Positions 44,138-53,713 of a stretch of DNA of 64,000 bases are shown piece by piece. The translations under genes were made by a program, and so were the position numbers. The stretch comes from Litorivicinus lipolyticus (lineage in GTDB: Bacteria > Pseudomonadota > Gammaproteobacteria > Pseudomonadales > Litorivicinaceae). The notes under the pieces are model-generated. The model saw only the letters and a program-made list of their open reading frames with translations, ran no database searches and had not been told where the DNA came from. Where the stretch lies: the NCBI RefSeq assembly GCF_009650135.1, contig NZ_CP045871.1, positions 1,116,001-1,180,000 of the forward strand. The letters run 5' to 3'. Each line of letters opens with the position of its first letter. Within the stretch, counting starts at the first letter, position 1.

Positions 44138-45132
44138 AATCCTTTGTCCTAGCCCTCACCGTTTTGGTCAGCTTGCCGCTGGTCGCCGCCGAACCGATGC
44201 GCGTCCAGGTCGAGGCGATCACCGCCCAGCCGACGGCATTGAGCACGGTGGCGTTTGGCGAGCTGGAGGCGTCGCGCAGCGTCACCATAGCGACCCAGAC
44301 TGCCGGTACGGTGTCCAAGTTGTTGGTGTCCGAAGGGCAGGTGGTTAAGGCTGGGGATTTGCTGGTGTCGTTGGCCAACAACGACCGTGCCGCGCGCTTG
44401 ACCCAAGCCAACGTCGCACTAAGCAGTGCGCGTGCGGACTATCAGCGTGCCGCGGCTTTGGTGGAGCGCCAGTTGCAACCACGGGCTGTACTGGACAATG
44501 CATTGAGCGCCGTGCGCGCCGCCGAAGCGGCCCGTGACAGCGCCCAGGTCGAGCAGGACCGTGCTGATATTCGAGCGCCATTCGCCGGCCGTGTTGAGGG
44601 CCTGACGATCGAACAGGGCAGCGCATTGGGTAACAACACCGCGATCATGTCGCTGGTCGATCAAGGTGGCTTTAAAGCCGTGGTCGACGTGCCGCAACAG
44701 GCTGTATTCGATTTGACGGTGGGCACCGAGGTGTCGGTGATGGTCGCCGGTGTTCGCCAGTACAGTGGGGTATTGGCGCTGATTGGCCAACGTGCCAATC
44801 CGCAGACCCGAACCTTTGATGTTGAAGTGGCCATTCAGGGTGATCTGAATGGGCTGCGCGAAGGTATGACCGCGCGTGTCGATATCCCTACCGGGCAGGC
44901 GACGACGCATTTTGTGTCACCGGCCAGCTTGTTTTTGGACAGTGCAGGGCAACTCGGGTTAAAGGCGGTCGATGGTAACAACCGGGTTACCTTTTACCCG
45001 GTCGAAGTAGTCAAGGCCGAGGGCCAAGGGGTCTACGTCGCGGGTGCCCCCGCGGCACTTGATTTGATTACCGTGGGTGGCGGGTTTGTCGCCACCGGCG
45101 TTGAAGTCGTGCCGGTGAGTGACGCCCTGTGA
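44134..45132 (+). CDS. RND efflux periplasmic adaptor
   Basis: This 332-residue membrane-fusion protein has a signal peptide (about 1-19, LPLVAAE) and a biotinyl-lipoyl-like hairpin (SVTIATQTAGTVSKLLVSEGQVVKAGDLL). A short coiled coil and the IRAPFAGRVEGLTIEQGS segment of the lipoyl half follow, then a beta-barrel domain. It links the inner-membrane pump (next gene, 4-bp overlap) to an outer-membrane channel. No TolC-like gene is in the operon, so a shared channel is probably used. Confidence 0.92.
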   Translation: MKSFVLALTVLVSLPLVAAEPMRVQVEAITAQPTALSTVAFGELEASRSVTIATQTAGTVSKLLVSEGQVVKAGDLLVSLANNDRAARLTQANVALSSARADYQRAAALVERQLQPRAVLDNALSAVRAAEAARDSAQVEQDRADIRAPFAGRVEGLTIEQGSALGNNTAIMSLVDQGGFKAVVDVPQQAVFDLTVGTEVSVMVAGVRQYSGVLALIGQRANPQTRTFDVEVAIQGDLNGLREGMTARVDIPTGQATTHFVSPASLFLDSAGQLGLKAVDGNNRVTFYPVEVVKAEGQGVYVAGAPAALDLITVGGGFVATGVEVVPVSDAL

Positions 45133-48100
45133 ACGCACTGATCGATGCCGCATTCAGTCGTACGCGCACGGTCATCACCTTATTTGTGATGATTTTGTTG
45201 GCCGGAACCAGCGCTTATTTCAGCATTCCCAAGGAAGCCGAACCGGACATTCCGATCCCGATTATCTATGTCTCGGCTAGCTACGACGGCATCAGCCCGC
45301 AAGACGCAGAGCGTTTGCTGGTTAAACCCCTGGAAAAAGAACTTCAGTCAATTGAGGGGGTTAAGACCATGACCTCGAATGCATCTGAAGGCTATGCCTC
45401 AGTCGTGTTGGAGTTTGATGCGGGCTTTGATGCCGACCAGGCCTTGTTGGATGTGCGCGAAAAAACGGATGCCGCCGAGGCGGAGTTACCCGACTCGGTC
45501 AAGCCCAAGGTCAACGAGATCAACACGGCGTTGTTCCCGGTTCTGACCTTGGTGCTGTCCGGCGAGGTCCCGGAACGTGCGCTGATTGCGTTGGCCAAGC
45601 GTTTACGCGACGAAATTGAGGCGTTGCCGGGTGTCTTAGAAGTCGATTTGGGCGGCGATCGTGAAGAGTTGCTCGAAGTCACAGTGGATGCACAAACCCT
45701 GGAGTCCTACCAGATTTCATTGTCCGAAGTGGCCCAGTTCGTCAGCCTGAACAACCAGCTAGTCGCGCCGGGCGCGATGGACAACGGCGCCGGTCGTTTG
45801 GTCTTTAAGGTGCCCGGGATCATTGAAGACATCGAAGATCTGCTGTCGCTGCCGATCAAGGTCGACGGTTCACAGGTGGTGACGTTCTCGGACGTCGCGG
45901 ACATCCGGCGCACCTTTAAGGACCCCACGGGTTACGCCCGATTAGGCGGTGAAAGTGCGGTCTCGCTGGAAATCAAAAAACGCAGTGGTGCCAATATTAT
46001 TGCCACCATCGGCGCCATTCGTCAGGTCATGGCGATCGCTCAAACCCAGCCTGAGTGGCCACAAAACGTGCAGGTGTCGTACCTCCAAGATAAATCCGAT
46101 GACATCAAATCGATGTTGGGTGACTTGGAAAACAACGTGGTCACGGCGATTGTGTTGGTGATGGTCATCGTTGTGTTTTTCCTCGGGGTGCGCTCGTCGA
46201 TCTTGGTGGGCCTGGCCATTCCGGGATCGTTCCTGGCCGGCATGGTGGTCCTTCAAGCACTCGGGTTTACGCTCAACATTGTGGTCTTGTTCAGCCTGAT
46301 TTTGGTCGTCGGCATGTTAGTTGACGGCGCCATTGTCACGGTCGAGTTGGCGGACCGAAAGTTGGCCGCCGGGGCCGAACCCAAGGCCGCCTATGCCGAC
46401 GCTGCCAAACGCATGACCTGGCCGATCATCGCGTCGACCGCGACCACCTTAACCGTGTTTATGCCGTTGACCGTGTGGCCGGGTATTGTCGGTGAGTTCA
46501 TGAAGTATTTGCCGATGACGGTGATCATTACGCTGGCCGCGTCACTGGGCATGGCGCTGGTATTCATTCCGGTATTGGGCGCGGCGTTGGCGCGCTTTCG
46601 CCGCGGCCAAATTAACGCTGTCCCGGACATCGCCGAGACCGGCTCGCTGTATAGCTTGGGCGGCTTTACCGGCGGCTATATCCGCGTTTTGGGTACCTTG
46701 GTCAATCACCCGGCCAAAGTATTCGTCGGTTTGTTGCTGGGCATCGGGGCCAGCTACGCCGCGTACGGCGTGTTTGGCCGCGGTGTTGAGTTTTTCCCCT
46801 CGATTGAACCCGAGTTCCTGCAAGTTCAGGTCCAAGCCCGTGGCGATTTTTCGATCGATGAGCGCGATGCGTTAGTGCGCCGAGTCGAGCAAAAAATGCT
46901 GAGTGCCGAGGGATTAAATTCGGTGTATGCGCGCACGGTGACGGGCGGCGGGGCGGGCAGCCAATTGCCGGCCGATGCCATTGGCGTGATTCAGTTGGAC
47001 CTGATGGATTGGCAGGACCGTCCGCCGGCGTCGGAGATTATCCCGGTGCTGCGCGAGGCGGCACAGAGCATTGCCGGTATCCAAGTCCAAATCCGCGAAC
47101 CGGAATCCGGCCCCGGTGGCGGTAAACCGATCAATATGGAACTGTCGGGGCTGGATCTGGTGGACTTGGCTGAGGCGGTTGCACGGGTGCGTGCACAACT
47201 TGAAAGCGTCGACGGCTTGGTCGACACCCAAGATTCGCGCCCACTGCCCAGCATCGAATGGCGTTTGGAAGTGGACCGCGAACAAGCCGCGCAGTACGGC
47301 GCCAATGTGGCGTTGTTGGGGTCCAGCGTCCAGATGATGACGTCGGGCATTTTGCTGACCGATTATCGGCCGGACGACAGCGAGGACGAAATCGAGGTGC
47401 GCTTGCGCTTCCCCGAGTACCAGCGCGATCTGGGACAGCTGTCCCGTTTGCGTGTGCCCACAGCCTATGGGGCCATCCCAGTTGAAAACTTCGTCACGCT
47501 GAAGCCTGCCGACAAAACCGGTCAAATCGAGCGTGCCGATGGCCGCCGCATTATGACCATCGAGAGCGATGTCGCCGATGGCGTGTTACCCGCCAAGGCG
47601 TTGGAGGACATTCAGGCGGCGTTGTCGGATGTCGAGTTGCCCGCGGGCGTGCAGTTAACGTTCAAGGGTGAAAACGAAGACCAAGCCGAAGCCGGTGCGT
47701 TTTTAGGCAAGGCATTTGCGACTGCCATTCTGGCGATGCTGGTGATCTTGCTGACTCAGTTCAACAGTTTCTACCAGGCCTTATTGGTGATGAGTGCGAT
47801 CGTGTTTTCAACCGCGGGTGTGCTGCTGGGGCTGATGATCACGGGGCAGCCCTTTGGCATCGTCATGGGCGGGATTGGGGTGATCGCGTTGGCCGGCATT
47901 GTGGTCAACAACAACATCGTCTTGATCGATACCTACAACGAGTTCCGTGCGCGCATCCATGACCCACGCGAAGCGATTTTGCGCACCGCCGCACAGCGTA
48001 TGCGCCCGGTGTTGCTAACGTCGGTAACCACGGTGTTGGGGCTGATGCCGATGGTATTTGCACTGACGATTGACCTGTTTGATCTGTCGGTGCTGGTCGG

Positions 48101-48227
48101 TGCGCCGTCCAGTCAGTGGTGGGTCCAGCTCAGTAGCGCCATTGCTGGCGGATTGACCTTCGCAACGGTGCTGACGCTGTTTCTGACCCCGTGCCTGCTG
48201 ATGCTGGGCGCGCGCTTTGGGCGCTAG
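45129..48227 (+). CDS. RND efflux pump inner-membrane transporter
   Basis: This 1032-residue permease has the size and topology of the AcrB/HAE1 family: a first helix (ITLFVMILLAGTSAYF), two large periplasmic loops and twelve helices. The proton-relay segment is VVGMLVDGAIVTVELADR in helix 4 (one Asp where AcrB has the DD pair). The GTG start overlaps the adaptor stop. Substrate cannot be inferred. It ends next to the convergent glcD with no gap, so no terminator is visible. Confidence 0.93.
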   Translation: MNALIDAAFSRTRTVITLFVMILLAGTSAYFSIPKEAEPDIPIPIIYVSASYDGISPQDAERLLVKPLEKELQSIEGVKTMTSNASEGYASVVLEFDAGFDADQALLDVREKTDAAEAELPDSVKPKVNEINTALFPVLTLVLSGEVPERALIALAKRLRDEIEALPGVLEVDLGGDREELLEVTVDAQTLESYQISLSEVAQFVSLNNQLVAPGAMDNGAGRLVFKVPGIIEDIEDLLSLPIKVDGSQVVTFSDVADIRRTFKDPTGYARLGGESAVSLEIKKRSGANIIATIGAIRQVMAIAQTQPEWPQNVQVSYLQDKSDDIKSMLGDLENNVVTAIVLVMVIVVFFLGVRSSILVGLAIPGSFLAGMVVLQALGFTLNIVVLFSLILVVGMLVDGAIVTVELADRKLAAGAEPKAAYADAAKRMTWPIIASTATTLTVFMPLTVWPGIVGEFMKYLPMTVIITLAASLGMALVFIPVLGAALARFRRGQINAVPDIAETGSLYSLGGFTGGYIRVLGTLVNHPAKVFVGLLLGIGASYAAYGVFGRGVEFFPSIEPEFLQVQVQARGDFSIDERDALVRRVEQKMLSAEGLNSVYARTVTGGGAGSQLPADAIGVIQLDLMDWQDRPPASEIIPVLREAAQSIAGIQVQIREPESGPGGGKPINMELSGLDLVDLAEAVARVRAQLESVDGLVDTQDSRPLPSIEWRLEVDREQAAQYGANVALLGSSVQMMTSGILLTDYRPDDSEDEIEVRLRFPEYQRDLGQLSRLRVPTAYGAIPVENFVTLKPADKTGQIERADGRRIMTIESDVADGVLPAKALEDIQAALSDVELPAGVQLTFKGENEDQAEAGAFLGKAFATAILAMLVILLTQFNSFYQALLVMSAIVFSTAGVLLGLMITGQPFGIVMGGIGVIALAGIVVNNNIVLIDTYNEFRARIHDPREAILRTAAQRMRPVLLTSVTTVLGLMPMVFALTIDLFDLSVLVGAPSSQWWVQLSSAIAGGLTFATVLTLFLTPCLLMLGARFGR

Positions 48228-49664
48228 TTAAAAGCGCTCCAGCTCGGGGTGGGGGAACTGTCCGTCATGCACGTGCAATGCCCCGCCCTCAGCGCAGCGG
48301 TGCGGTGTCGGGATGGCCTTGCCGGGGTTAAGCAAGCCGGTGCCGTCGAACGCGCCTTTGAACGCGTGAAACTGGGCGTTTTCGGCTTGGCTGAACTGCA
48401 GGCACATGTAATCAACTTTTTCGATGCCGATACCGTGCTCGCCGGTGATAGTGCCGCCATGATCCAAACAGATTTGCAGGGCCAGCGCGCCCAGCCCGTG
48501 CGCCGCATCGGTTTCGTCGGCGGCCGCGTCAAACAAGACCGAGGGATGCAAGTTGCCGTCGCCGGCATGGTAGGCATTCCAGACCCGAAAGCCTGCGCGC
48601 TCCGCAGCCTCGCTAATCGCCACCAGGGCCGGCGCCATGGCGCGGCGTGGCACGGTGGCGTCCAGCACCAGCACGTCCGGGGATTGCATCGCCATGGCAG
48701 GGAAGGCCGCTTTGCGGACTTTCCAAAGGTGCAGTCGGTGGGCTTCGTCGCGACTGATATCCAGGCTGCTGGCAAGGGGTTCAAGGACCGCTCGGGCCTG
48801 GGCAATGGTTTCGTTGACTTCGGCTTCAACCCCGTCCAGCTCGACCAACACCATGCCACCGGCATCGTCCGGGAAACCGGCATCCAGTAGCGTGTTAACC
48901 GCGCGAATTAAGTTGCCGTCGACCACTTCGATGGCCGCCGGCATGATGCCCGCACTGAACAATTGGGCAACCGCATCCGAGGCCACAAACAGGTCGCTGA
49001 ATGCCGCCGCAATGACACGCTGGACCGGCGGAACCGGGCGCAGCTTGACACACACCCGCGTCACCACGCCTAACAAACCTTCGCTGGCATGCATGGCGGC
49101 GAGGCAGTCGAGGCCTTCGCTGTCGAGCGCCTCGGAGCCGAATTGATGGACCTCGCCGTCACTGGTTACGACCTCGACTGCGCAGACGTTATTGACCGTC
49201 ACACCGTATTTACAGCAATGAATGCCGCCGGAATTTTCAGCCACGTTGCCGCCAATGCTGGACGCGACCTGAGAGCTGGGGTCGGGGGCAAAATACAGTC
49301 CGTCGGCGGCGACCGCTTCGCTGATCGCTTGGTTACGAACACCCGGCTCGACCCACAATGTTAGGCCACGGCGCGTGCCCATCGTGCGCATGCGCGTGGT
49401 CACTAACAGCAGCGCGCCGTCGATCGGTGTGGCGCCGCCGGACAGCCCGGTGCCCGCGCCTCGGGTAACCAGCGCGGTACCGCTATCGCGGCACGCGTTT
49501 ACAATCGCCACCACATCCTCAGTCGACTCGGGCAATGCCACCAAGGCAGGGCGCTGCTGGGCCGTCGTGTAGGCGTCGTTAGAGTAGACGCGCGTCGATT
49601 CAAGGTCGCTTAAAAGCTGGTCCGGTCGCAGGTCACGCCGAAGCCGATCAATCAGTGTTTGCAT
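48228..49664 (-). CDS. glcD: FAD-linked oxidase, glycolate oxidase GlcD-like
   Basis: This 478-residue flavoprotein has the PCMH FAD-binding fold (ALVTRGAGTGLSGGA, SSQVASSIGGNVAENSGG) and the C-terminal FAD-oxidase domain with NLHPSVLFD and GEHGIGIEK. It should oxidise glycolate or D-lactate-type 2-hydroxyacids. GlcE and GlcF are absent here, and an isolated GlcD could also be a D-lactate dehydrogenase. The start (ATG 49664) overlaps the DUF454 gene end by 17 bp. Confidence 0.88.
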   Translation of the reverse strand: MQTLIDRLRRDLRPDQLLSDLESTRVYSNDAYTTAQQRPALVALPESTEDVVAIVNACRDSGTALVTRGAGTGLSGGATPIDGALLLVTTRMRTMGTRRGLTLWVEPGVRNQAISEAVAADGLYFAPDPSSQVASSIGGNVAENSGGIHCCKYGVTVNNVCAVEVVTSDGEVHQFGSEALDSEGLDCLAAMHASEGLLGVVTRVCVKLRPVPPVQRVIAAAFSDLFVASDAVAQLFSAGIMPAAIEVVDGNLIRAVNTLLDAGFPDDAGGMVLVELDGVEAEVNETIAQARAVLEPLASSLDISRDEAHRLHLWKVRKAAFPAMAMQSPDVLVLDATVPRRAMAPALVAISEAAERAGFRVWNAYHAGDGNLHPSVLFDAAADETDAAHGLGALALQICLDHGGTITGEHGIGIEKVDYMCLQFSQAENAQFHAFKGAFDGTGLLNPGKAIPTPHRCAEGGALHVHDGQFPHPELERF

Positions 49665-50067
49665 GGTTTCCCAATGGGCATTGAAGGTGGGGTCGGCACT
49701 GCGGCCGCGTCGCTAGAAAAAGAGACAGTGCGATCGCGCCCAACACAAGAACGCTGGATAACCAGGTGGGCGGCTGTGCCAGCCATAGGCTGAGTGACAA
49801 ACTAACCCACAGACCGCCAATCGCAAACCCTTTACCACGCCGACAAATGACGCCGTGATCGGCGAAATCAGTCAAGGTTTCGCCCAGCCGTGGATGGGTC
49901 CGTAACCAATGCTGCATGGCTGGGTTGGTGCGGCTAAAGCACCACAGCGCGATCAGCCAAAACACGGTCGTCGGCAACAGTGGCACGACCAAGCCGATGG
50001 CGCCGGTTACCAGGCTGATCCAGCCGGCGGCCAGTAATGACAGGTGTTTGACATGTTTTATCTGCAT
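49648..50067 (-). CDS. DUF454 (YbaN-like) inner-membrane protein
   Basis: This 139-residue membrane protein has the family signature near its N terminus: AAGWISLVTGAIGLVVPLLPTTVFWLIALWCFSR. It also has the WLRTHPRLGETLTDFADHGVICRRGK motif. It has about four helices. The function of DUF454 is not known. It overlaps glcD by 17 bp and probably shares its transcript. Confidence 0.88.
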   Translation of the reverse strand: MQIKHVKHLSLLAAGWISLVTGAIGLVVPLLPTTVFWLIALWCFSRTNPAMQHWLRTHPRLGETLTDFADHGVICRRGKGFAIGGLWVSLSLSLWLAQPPTWLSSVLVLGAIALSLFLATRPQCRPHLQCPLGNHANTD

Positions 50068-50220
50068 AACTTTTAGTATCGACCAAAATCCGCACTAAGT
50101 TGAGCACGTTAGCGGAAAACCTTGGGTGATGGTATTGGGTGTATTGTATACGCACGTTTACTCATGGGGCTCAGGGCGCGGTACTGATAGCCTAAACGCC
50201 ATTCTACGGAGGGCCCAACT

Positions 50221-50436
50221 GTGGACCGACCTATTGAAACTGCGATGATCTTTTTAGTAAACGAATTGGACCATTCGATTGCCAGCCGGGATTCCGGACG
50301 CTTTATGGAGCTGATCGAGCTGATGTCGAATCTGGATCCTGATCGGGCAAAATCGATCTTACACGACCGCCTGACCGAATCGGCTGGCTTATCGACCCTG
50401 ATTGACTACGCGCGCTGCCGCTACCATATCGCCTGA
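50221..50436 (+). CDS. Small hypothetical protein
   Basis: This 71-residue protein starts with GTG (MDRPIETAMIFLVNELDHSIASRDSGRF...). It is helical and acidic, with no recognised domain. The strong GGAGGG at 50208-50213 and good spacing support translation, as does its place just before the TPR gene (44-bp gap). The function is unknown. Confidence 0.65.
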   Translation: MDRPIETAMIFLVNELDHSIASRDSGRFMELIELMSNLDPDRAKSILHDRLTESAGLSTLIDYARCRYHIA

Positions 50437-50479
50437 TAGGGCCCGGCGATGCTAGGATTAGCGCCTAGACGGAGCCACT

Positions 50480-51496
50480 ATGCAATCACACCACGCCATC
50501 ATTGATGCGCTCAAAGCGCATGACTATGCCACCGCCACCGACCTTACCAGCGCGCAACTCGTCCAGACCCCTGAGGACTGGCAGTTGCTGCAGTGGTTGG
50601 CGGACGCCCAACGCGGCCAACACCAGCACGAAGCTGCGGTCGAAACCTTAGAATCCGCTTTGCGCGTGGCGCCTGACCAGCTTGCGCCATTGGTTGCGCT
50701 GGGTATCGCGCTGCAGGGTGCGGCGGATTACGACCGTTCCATCGAGGTGTTGGATCGAGTCATCGAGCGCTCGCCGGGGTTGGAGCAAGCCCACAGCGCG
50801 CGGGCTTACAGTCTGCAACTACGAGGCGACCATGGCGCGGCGATCGAGGCCTACCACGGTGCGCTGGATGTCCATTTTGAACGCATTGCGACGCGAATCA
50901 TTGAGCACCAAGGCATTAGCCAAGAAGACGCCGAGTTGTTCCAGTACGTCATGTTCAATGAGCTTAAGCGCGAGCCCTTCACCGCCATCGTCTACAACAA
51001 CATTGGCCTGTGCTATCTAAACGGTGGCGAAACCGAGGGCGCCAAGGCTTACTTCAAAGACGCCATTCGGCATATCCCGGTTGGTTACGGCTTCCCAGAT
51101 CCCGCTGAAAACCTTGAACTATTAGTGCCACTGGCAGCGCCCGTCCCGGATGACACGCGCGAGCGCTTTTACCAGCAGTTCGATGTCGACCTGCCAATCT
51201 ATGGCGGCACCGGCAGTCGCCAGGACCCGGTCGTGCTGATGTACGAGCCCAGCGGCGCGGAAATGGAGTTGGTCAGCATCGAGCATCAATTCGTGCGCTG
51301 TGTCGGGCGCGGCATTGGATTTACGGTCGTCAGTTTCGTCGGCAGTGAATTGGTCACATTGGGCCCGCGCGTATTGGACAGGGTCCGATTTGAAATTGAC
51401 GAGATCCAAGGAGTCGAGAAAAAACGCCTGATTCGAACGTTTTGGTTCGATATCACCGCGGTATGGCACAAAGACCCAACCTTAAACCCGCGCTAG
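50480..51496 (+). CDS. TPR-repeat protein
   Basis: This 338-residue protein has several tetratricopeptide repeats in residues 1-135 (DYATATDLTSAQL, HEAAVETLESALRVAPDQ, DYDRSIEVLDRVIERSPG, DHGAAIEAYHGAL) and another near 170-195. The C-terminal third (about 230-338) is beta-rich without a recognised motif. No signal peptide is seen, so it is probably cytoplasmic. A general protein-interaction role is all that can be said. Confidence 0.8.
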   Translation: MQSHHAIIDALKAHDYATATDLTSAQLVQTPEDWQLLQWLADAQRGQHQHEAAVETLESALRVAPDQLAPLVALGIALQGAADYDRSIEVLDRVIERSPGLEQAHSARAYSLQLRGDHGAAIEAYHGALDVHFERIATRIIEHQGISQEDAELFQYVMFNELKREPFTAIVYNNIGLCYLNGGETEGAKAYFKDAIRHIPVGYGFPDPAENLELLVPLAAPVPDDTRERFYQQFDVDLPIYGGTGSRQDPVVLMYEPSGAEMELVSIEHQFVRCVGRGIGFTVVSFVGSELVTLGPRVLDRVRFEIDEIQGVEKKRLIRTFWFDITAVWHKDPTLNPR

Positions 51497-51551
51497 CGGA
51501 ACTGCTCAACGCTGCGCTGGTCTATGCTGGTAAGCACCACGGAGGGCGGGT

Positions 51552-52517
51552 ATGCGTTACGCAATTTGGATCACGCTGGTATCAGTCATGGCGGCCCACG
51601 CAGCACCGGGTGGCGCCCAATGCACGCTGACTCAGCCGTTTTTAGCCTCGGCCTGGCCGGCGACTGATTTCACTCAGTGCTCGGTCGATCTGGCCGACGT
51701 TATCAGCGGGGGGCCGCGGCGTGATGGCATACCCAGCATTGATCACCCGATGTTCGCCAGCGTGGCGTCCAGCCAATTGGGCGCGGACGAACCGGTCATT
51801 TCCTTGGTTATTGATCAGGTCGCGCGGGCCTACCCCCTGCGCATTTTGATTTGGCATGAAATTGTAAATGACAGGGTGGCCGGCATTCCGGTCGCCGTGA
51901 CCTATTGCCCGCTGTGCAACGCCGCACTGGTGTTCGATCGGCGCGTGGCGGGCAAAACGCTTGAATTTGGAACGACTGGGTTGTTGCGGCATTCGGACAT
52001 GATCATGTATGACCGGGGCGGTGACAGTTGGTGGCAGCAATACACCGGGCAGGCGATTGCCGGCGCGATGACCGGCCAGTCGTTAACGTTGGTGGCCAAC
52101 CGGCTGGAACCCTTTGCCGATTTTGCCGTGCGCCACCCGCAGGGTCAGGTGCTAATACCGAACGATCCGAACGCCCGCCGCTACGGTGCCAACCCTTACC
52201 AAGGCTACGACCAATCATCTCGGCCTTTTTTATATCAGGGCCCGTTGCCAGCGGGTGTTCCACCCATGCAGCGGGTTGCCGTTGCCGGGCGCACCGCGGT
52301 TGCGTGGCCGGACTTGCAGCGCGCCGGTGTGGTTGAGCGCGACGGTTACCGGTTCGAGTGGCAACCGGGCATGCGCTCGGCGCTGGACACAGCGGACTTG
52401 CGAGCCGGCCGCGCGGTGGGCAGTGTCCAGGTGACCCGGGCTCGCGTTTTGGTCCCGCACCACGTGACATTTGCCTTTGTCTGGCACGCATTTAATGCCG
52501 AGGAGGGCAGCGATTAG
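51552..52517 (+). CDS. DUF3179 domain secreted protein
   Basis: This 321-residue protein has a signal peptide (about 1-20) and the DUF3179 core: IPSIDHPMFAS, PVAVTYCPLCNAALVFDRRVAGKTLEFGTTGLLRHSDMIMYD and SWWQQYTGQAIAG. The conserved CPLC is a possible redox or metal site. The family is widespread, often in membrane or secreted proteins, and its activity is not known. The start is ATG 51552, preceded by GGAGGG. Confidence 0.87.
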   Translation: MRYAIWITLVSVMAAHAAPGGAQCTLTQPFLASAWPATDFTQCSVDLADVISGGPRRDGIPSIDHPMFASVASSQLGADEPVISLVIDQVARAYPLRILIWHEIVNDRVAGIPVAVTYCPLCNAALVFDRRVAGKTLEFGTTGLLRHSDMIMYDRGGDSWWQQYTGQAIAGAMTGQSLTLVANRLEPFADFAVRHPQGQVLIPNDPNARRYGANPYQGYDQSSRPFLYQGPLPAGVPPMQRVAVAGRTAVAWPDLQRAGVVERDGYRFEWQPGMRSALDTADLRAGRAVGSVQVTRARVLVPHHVTFAFVWHAFNAEEGSD

Positions 52518-52604
52518 AAAAAAGAGACCGTCAGCCTAGACTTTGTGCATTCGTATGCAGTACCTTTTTGCCAACGATAAAAAATTGCGGAAAACGCCAG
52601 CACA

Positions 52605-53615
52605 ATGAACCACACCACCAACAAACGCGTCCTGTTCGACGGCCTTCAGTCGCTGGCTCAGTCCAGCGTCGACGACATGGCCGCCACCATTGAGCGGCTG
52701 TACCACCCCGATGCGACCTGGCGCGGCTCGCACCCGATCAATGAGCTGGATTCACGCAGTGCAATTTTGACCGATGTTTGGCAGCCGCTGGCCCGGGCCA
52801 TGCCCGACATGGAGCGGCGTGATGACATCGTGGTGGCTGGCGAATACGAAGGCGAGGAGTTCGTCGCCTGTATCGGTCACCTCAGCGGCACATTCAAAGC
52901 CGATTGGTTAGACATCCCCGCCACTGGCAAGACCTTGGCCGTGCGCTACGGCGAAGCCCACCAAATACGCGATGGCAAAATCGTCCAAACCACCATGATC
53001 ATTGACGTGCTGGACGTGATTCGCCAAAGCGGCTATTGGCCGTTGCCGCCGTCGATGGGACTAGAAATGCGCTGGATGGCTCCGTTTACCGGCGATGGCG
53101 TTCGGCTGGACAGCACTGATCCGGAGCGCGGGGCCGAGGCGGTCCGCTTCATGCGCGAAATGCAGGAAGTGCTAGGCCAGTACAACGATCTGGAAGACAA
53201 CACCCGCGACGGTCTGTTGCGGATGCCGCAAAAGGATTACTGGCACGACAAATTCATGTGGTACGGCCCAAGTGGCATCGGCACGACGCGTGGCCTTGAA
53301 GGTTTCGTGGACGGCCATCAATTGCCATTTCGAATTGCCTTCCCCAATCGCGACGGTGGTAATCACTACATTCGCATTGGCGATGGTCCGTACAGCGTGA
53401 CCGGCGGATGGCCCAGCGTTTACGGCAACCACCTGGGCGGCAATTGGCTGGGAACATCACCGACCGGCCGTCAAATCAAAATGCGGGTCATGGATTTCTA
53501 TTTAGAGCACGAAGGCAAGTTACGTGAGAACTGGGTGCCCATTGATATGTTGCATATTTTGCTTCAGATGGACATCGACATCTTGGCGCGTATGCGCCTG
53601 CAACACGGACGCTAG
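52605..53615 (+). CDS. SnoaL-like protein (two domains)
   Basis: This 336-residue cytoplasmic protein appears to have two SnoaL/NTF2-like halves. The first, at about 15-150, contains YHPDATWRGSHPINEL and GEAHQIRDGKIVQTTMIIDVLDV. The second, at about 190-325, contains DYWHDKFMWYGPSGIGTTRGLEGF and KMRVMDFYLEHEGKLRENWVPID. Members include ester cyclases and isomerases. Another SnoaL protein lies after the ABC importer, so both probably act on its imported substrate. Confidence 0.8.
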   Translation: MNHTTNKRVLFDGLQSLAQSSVDDMAATIERLYHPDATWRGSHPINELDSRSAILTDVWQPLARAMPDMERRDDIVVAGEYEGEEFVACIGHLSGTFKADWLDIPATGKTLAVRYGEAHQIRDGKIVQTTMIIDVLDVIRQSGYWPLPPSMGLEMRWMAPFTGDGVRLDSTDPERGAEAVRFMREMQEVLGQYNDLEDNTRDGLLRMPQKDYWHDKFMWYGPSGIGTTRGLEGFVDGHQLPFRIAFPNRDGGNHYIRIGDGPYSVTGGWPSVYGNHLGGNWLGTSPTGRQIKMRVMDFYLEHEGKLRENWVPIDMLHILLQMDIDILARMRLQHGR

Positions 53616-53713
53616 CGCAGGGCGTTGTTGACGCCTCGGTAGTGCCTGACGTCCTCAATGACGTATGTTGTTTTGGACTAGTTAATAAACCGTCTGCTGG
53701 AGGACGAATAGAA

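Noticed and set aside
53632-53665. TGACGT direct repeats before the binding-protein gene as a regulator site
   Set aside because: Only a 6-bp unit twice, which is expected by chance at this length; no dyad.
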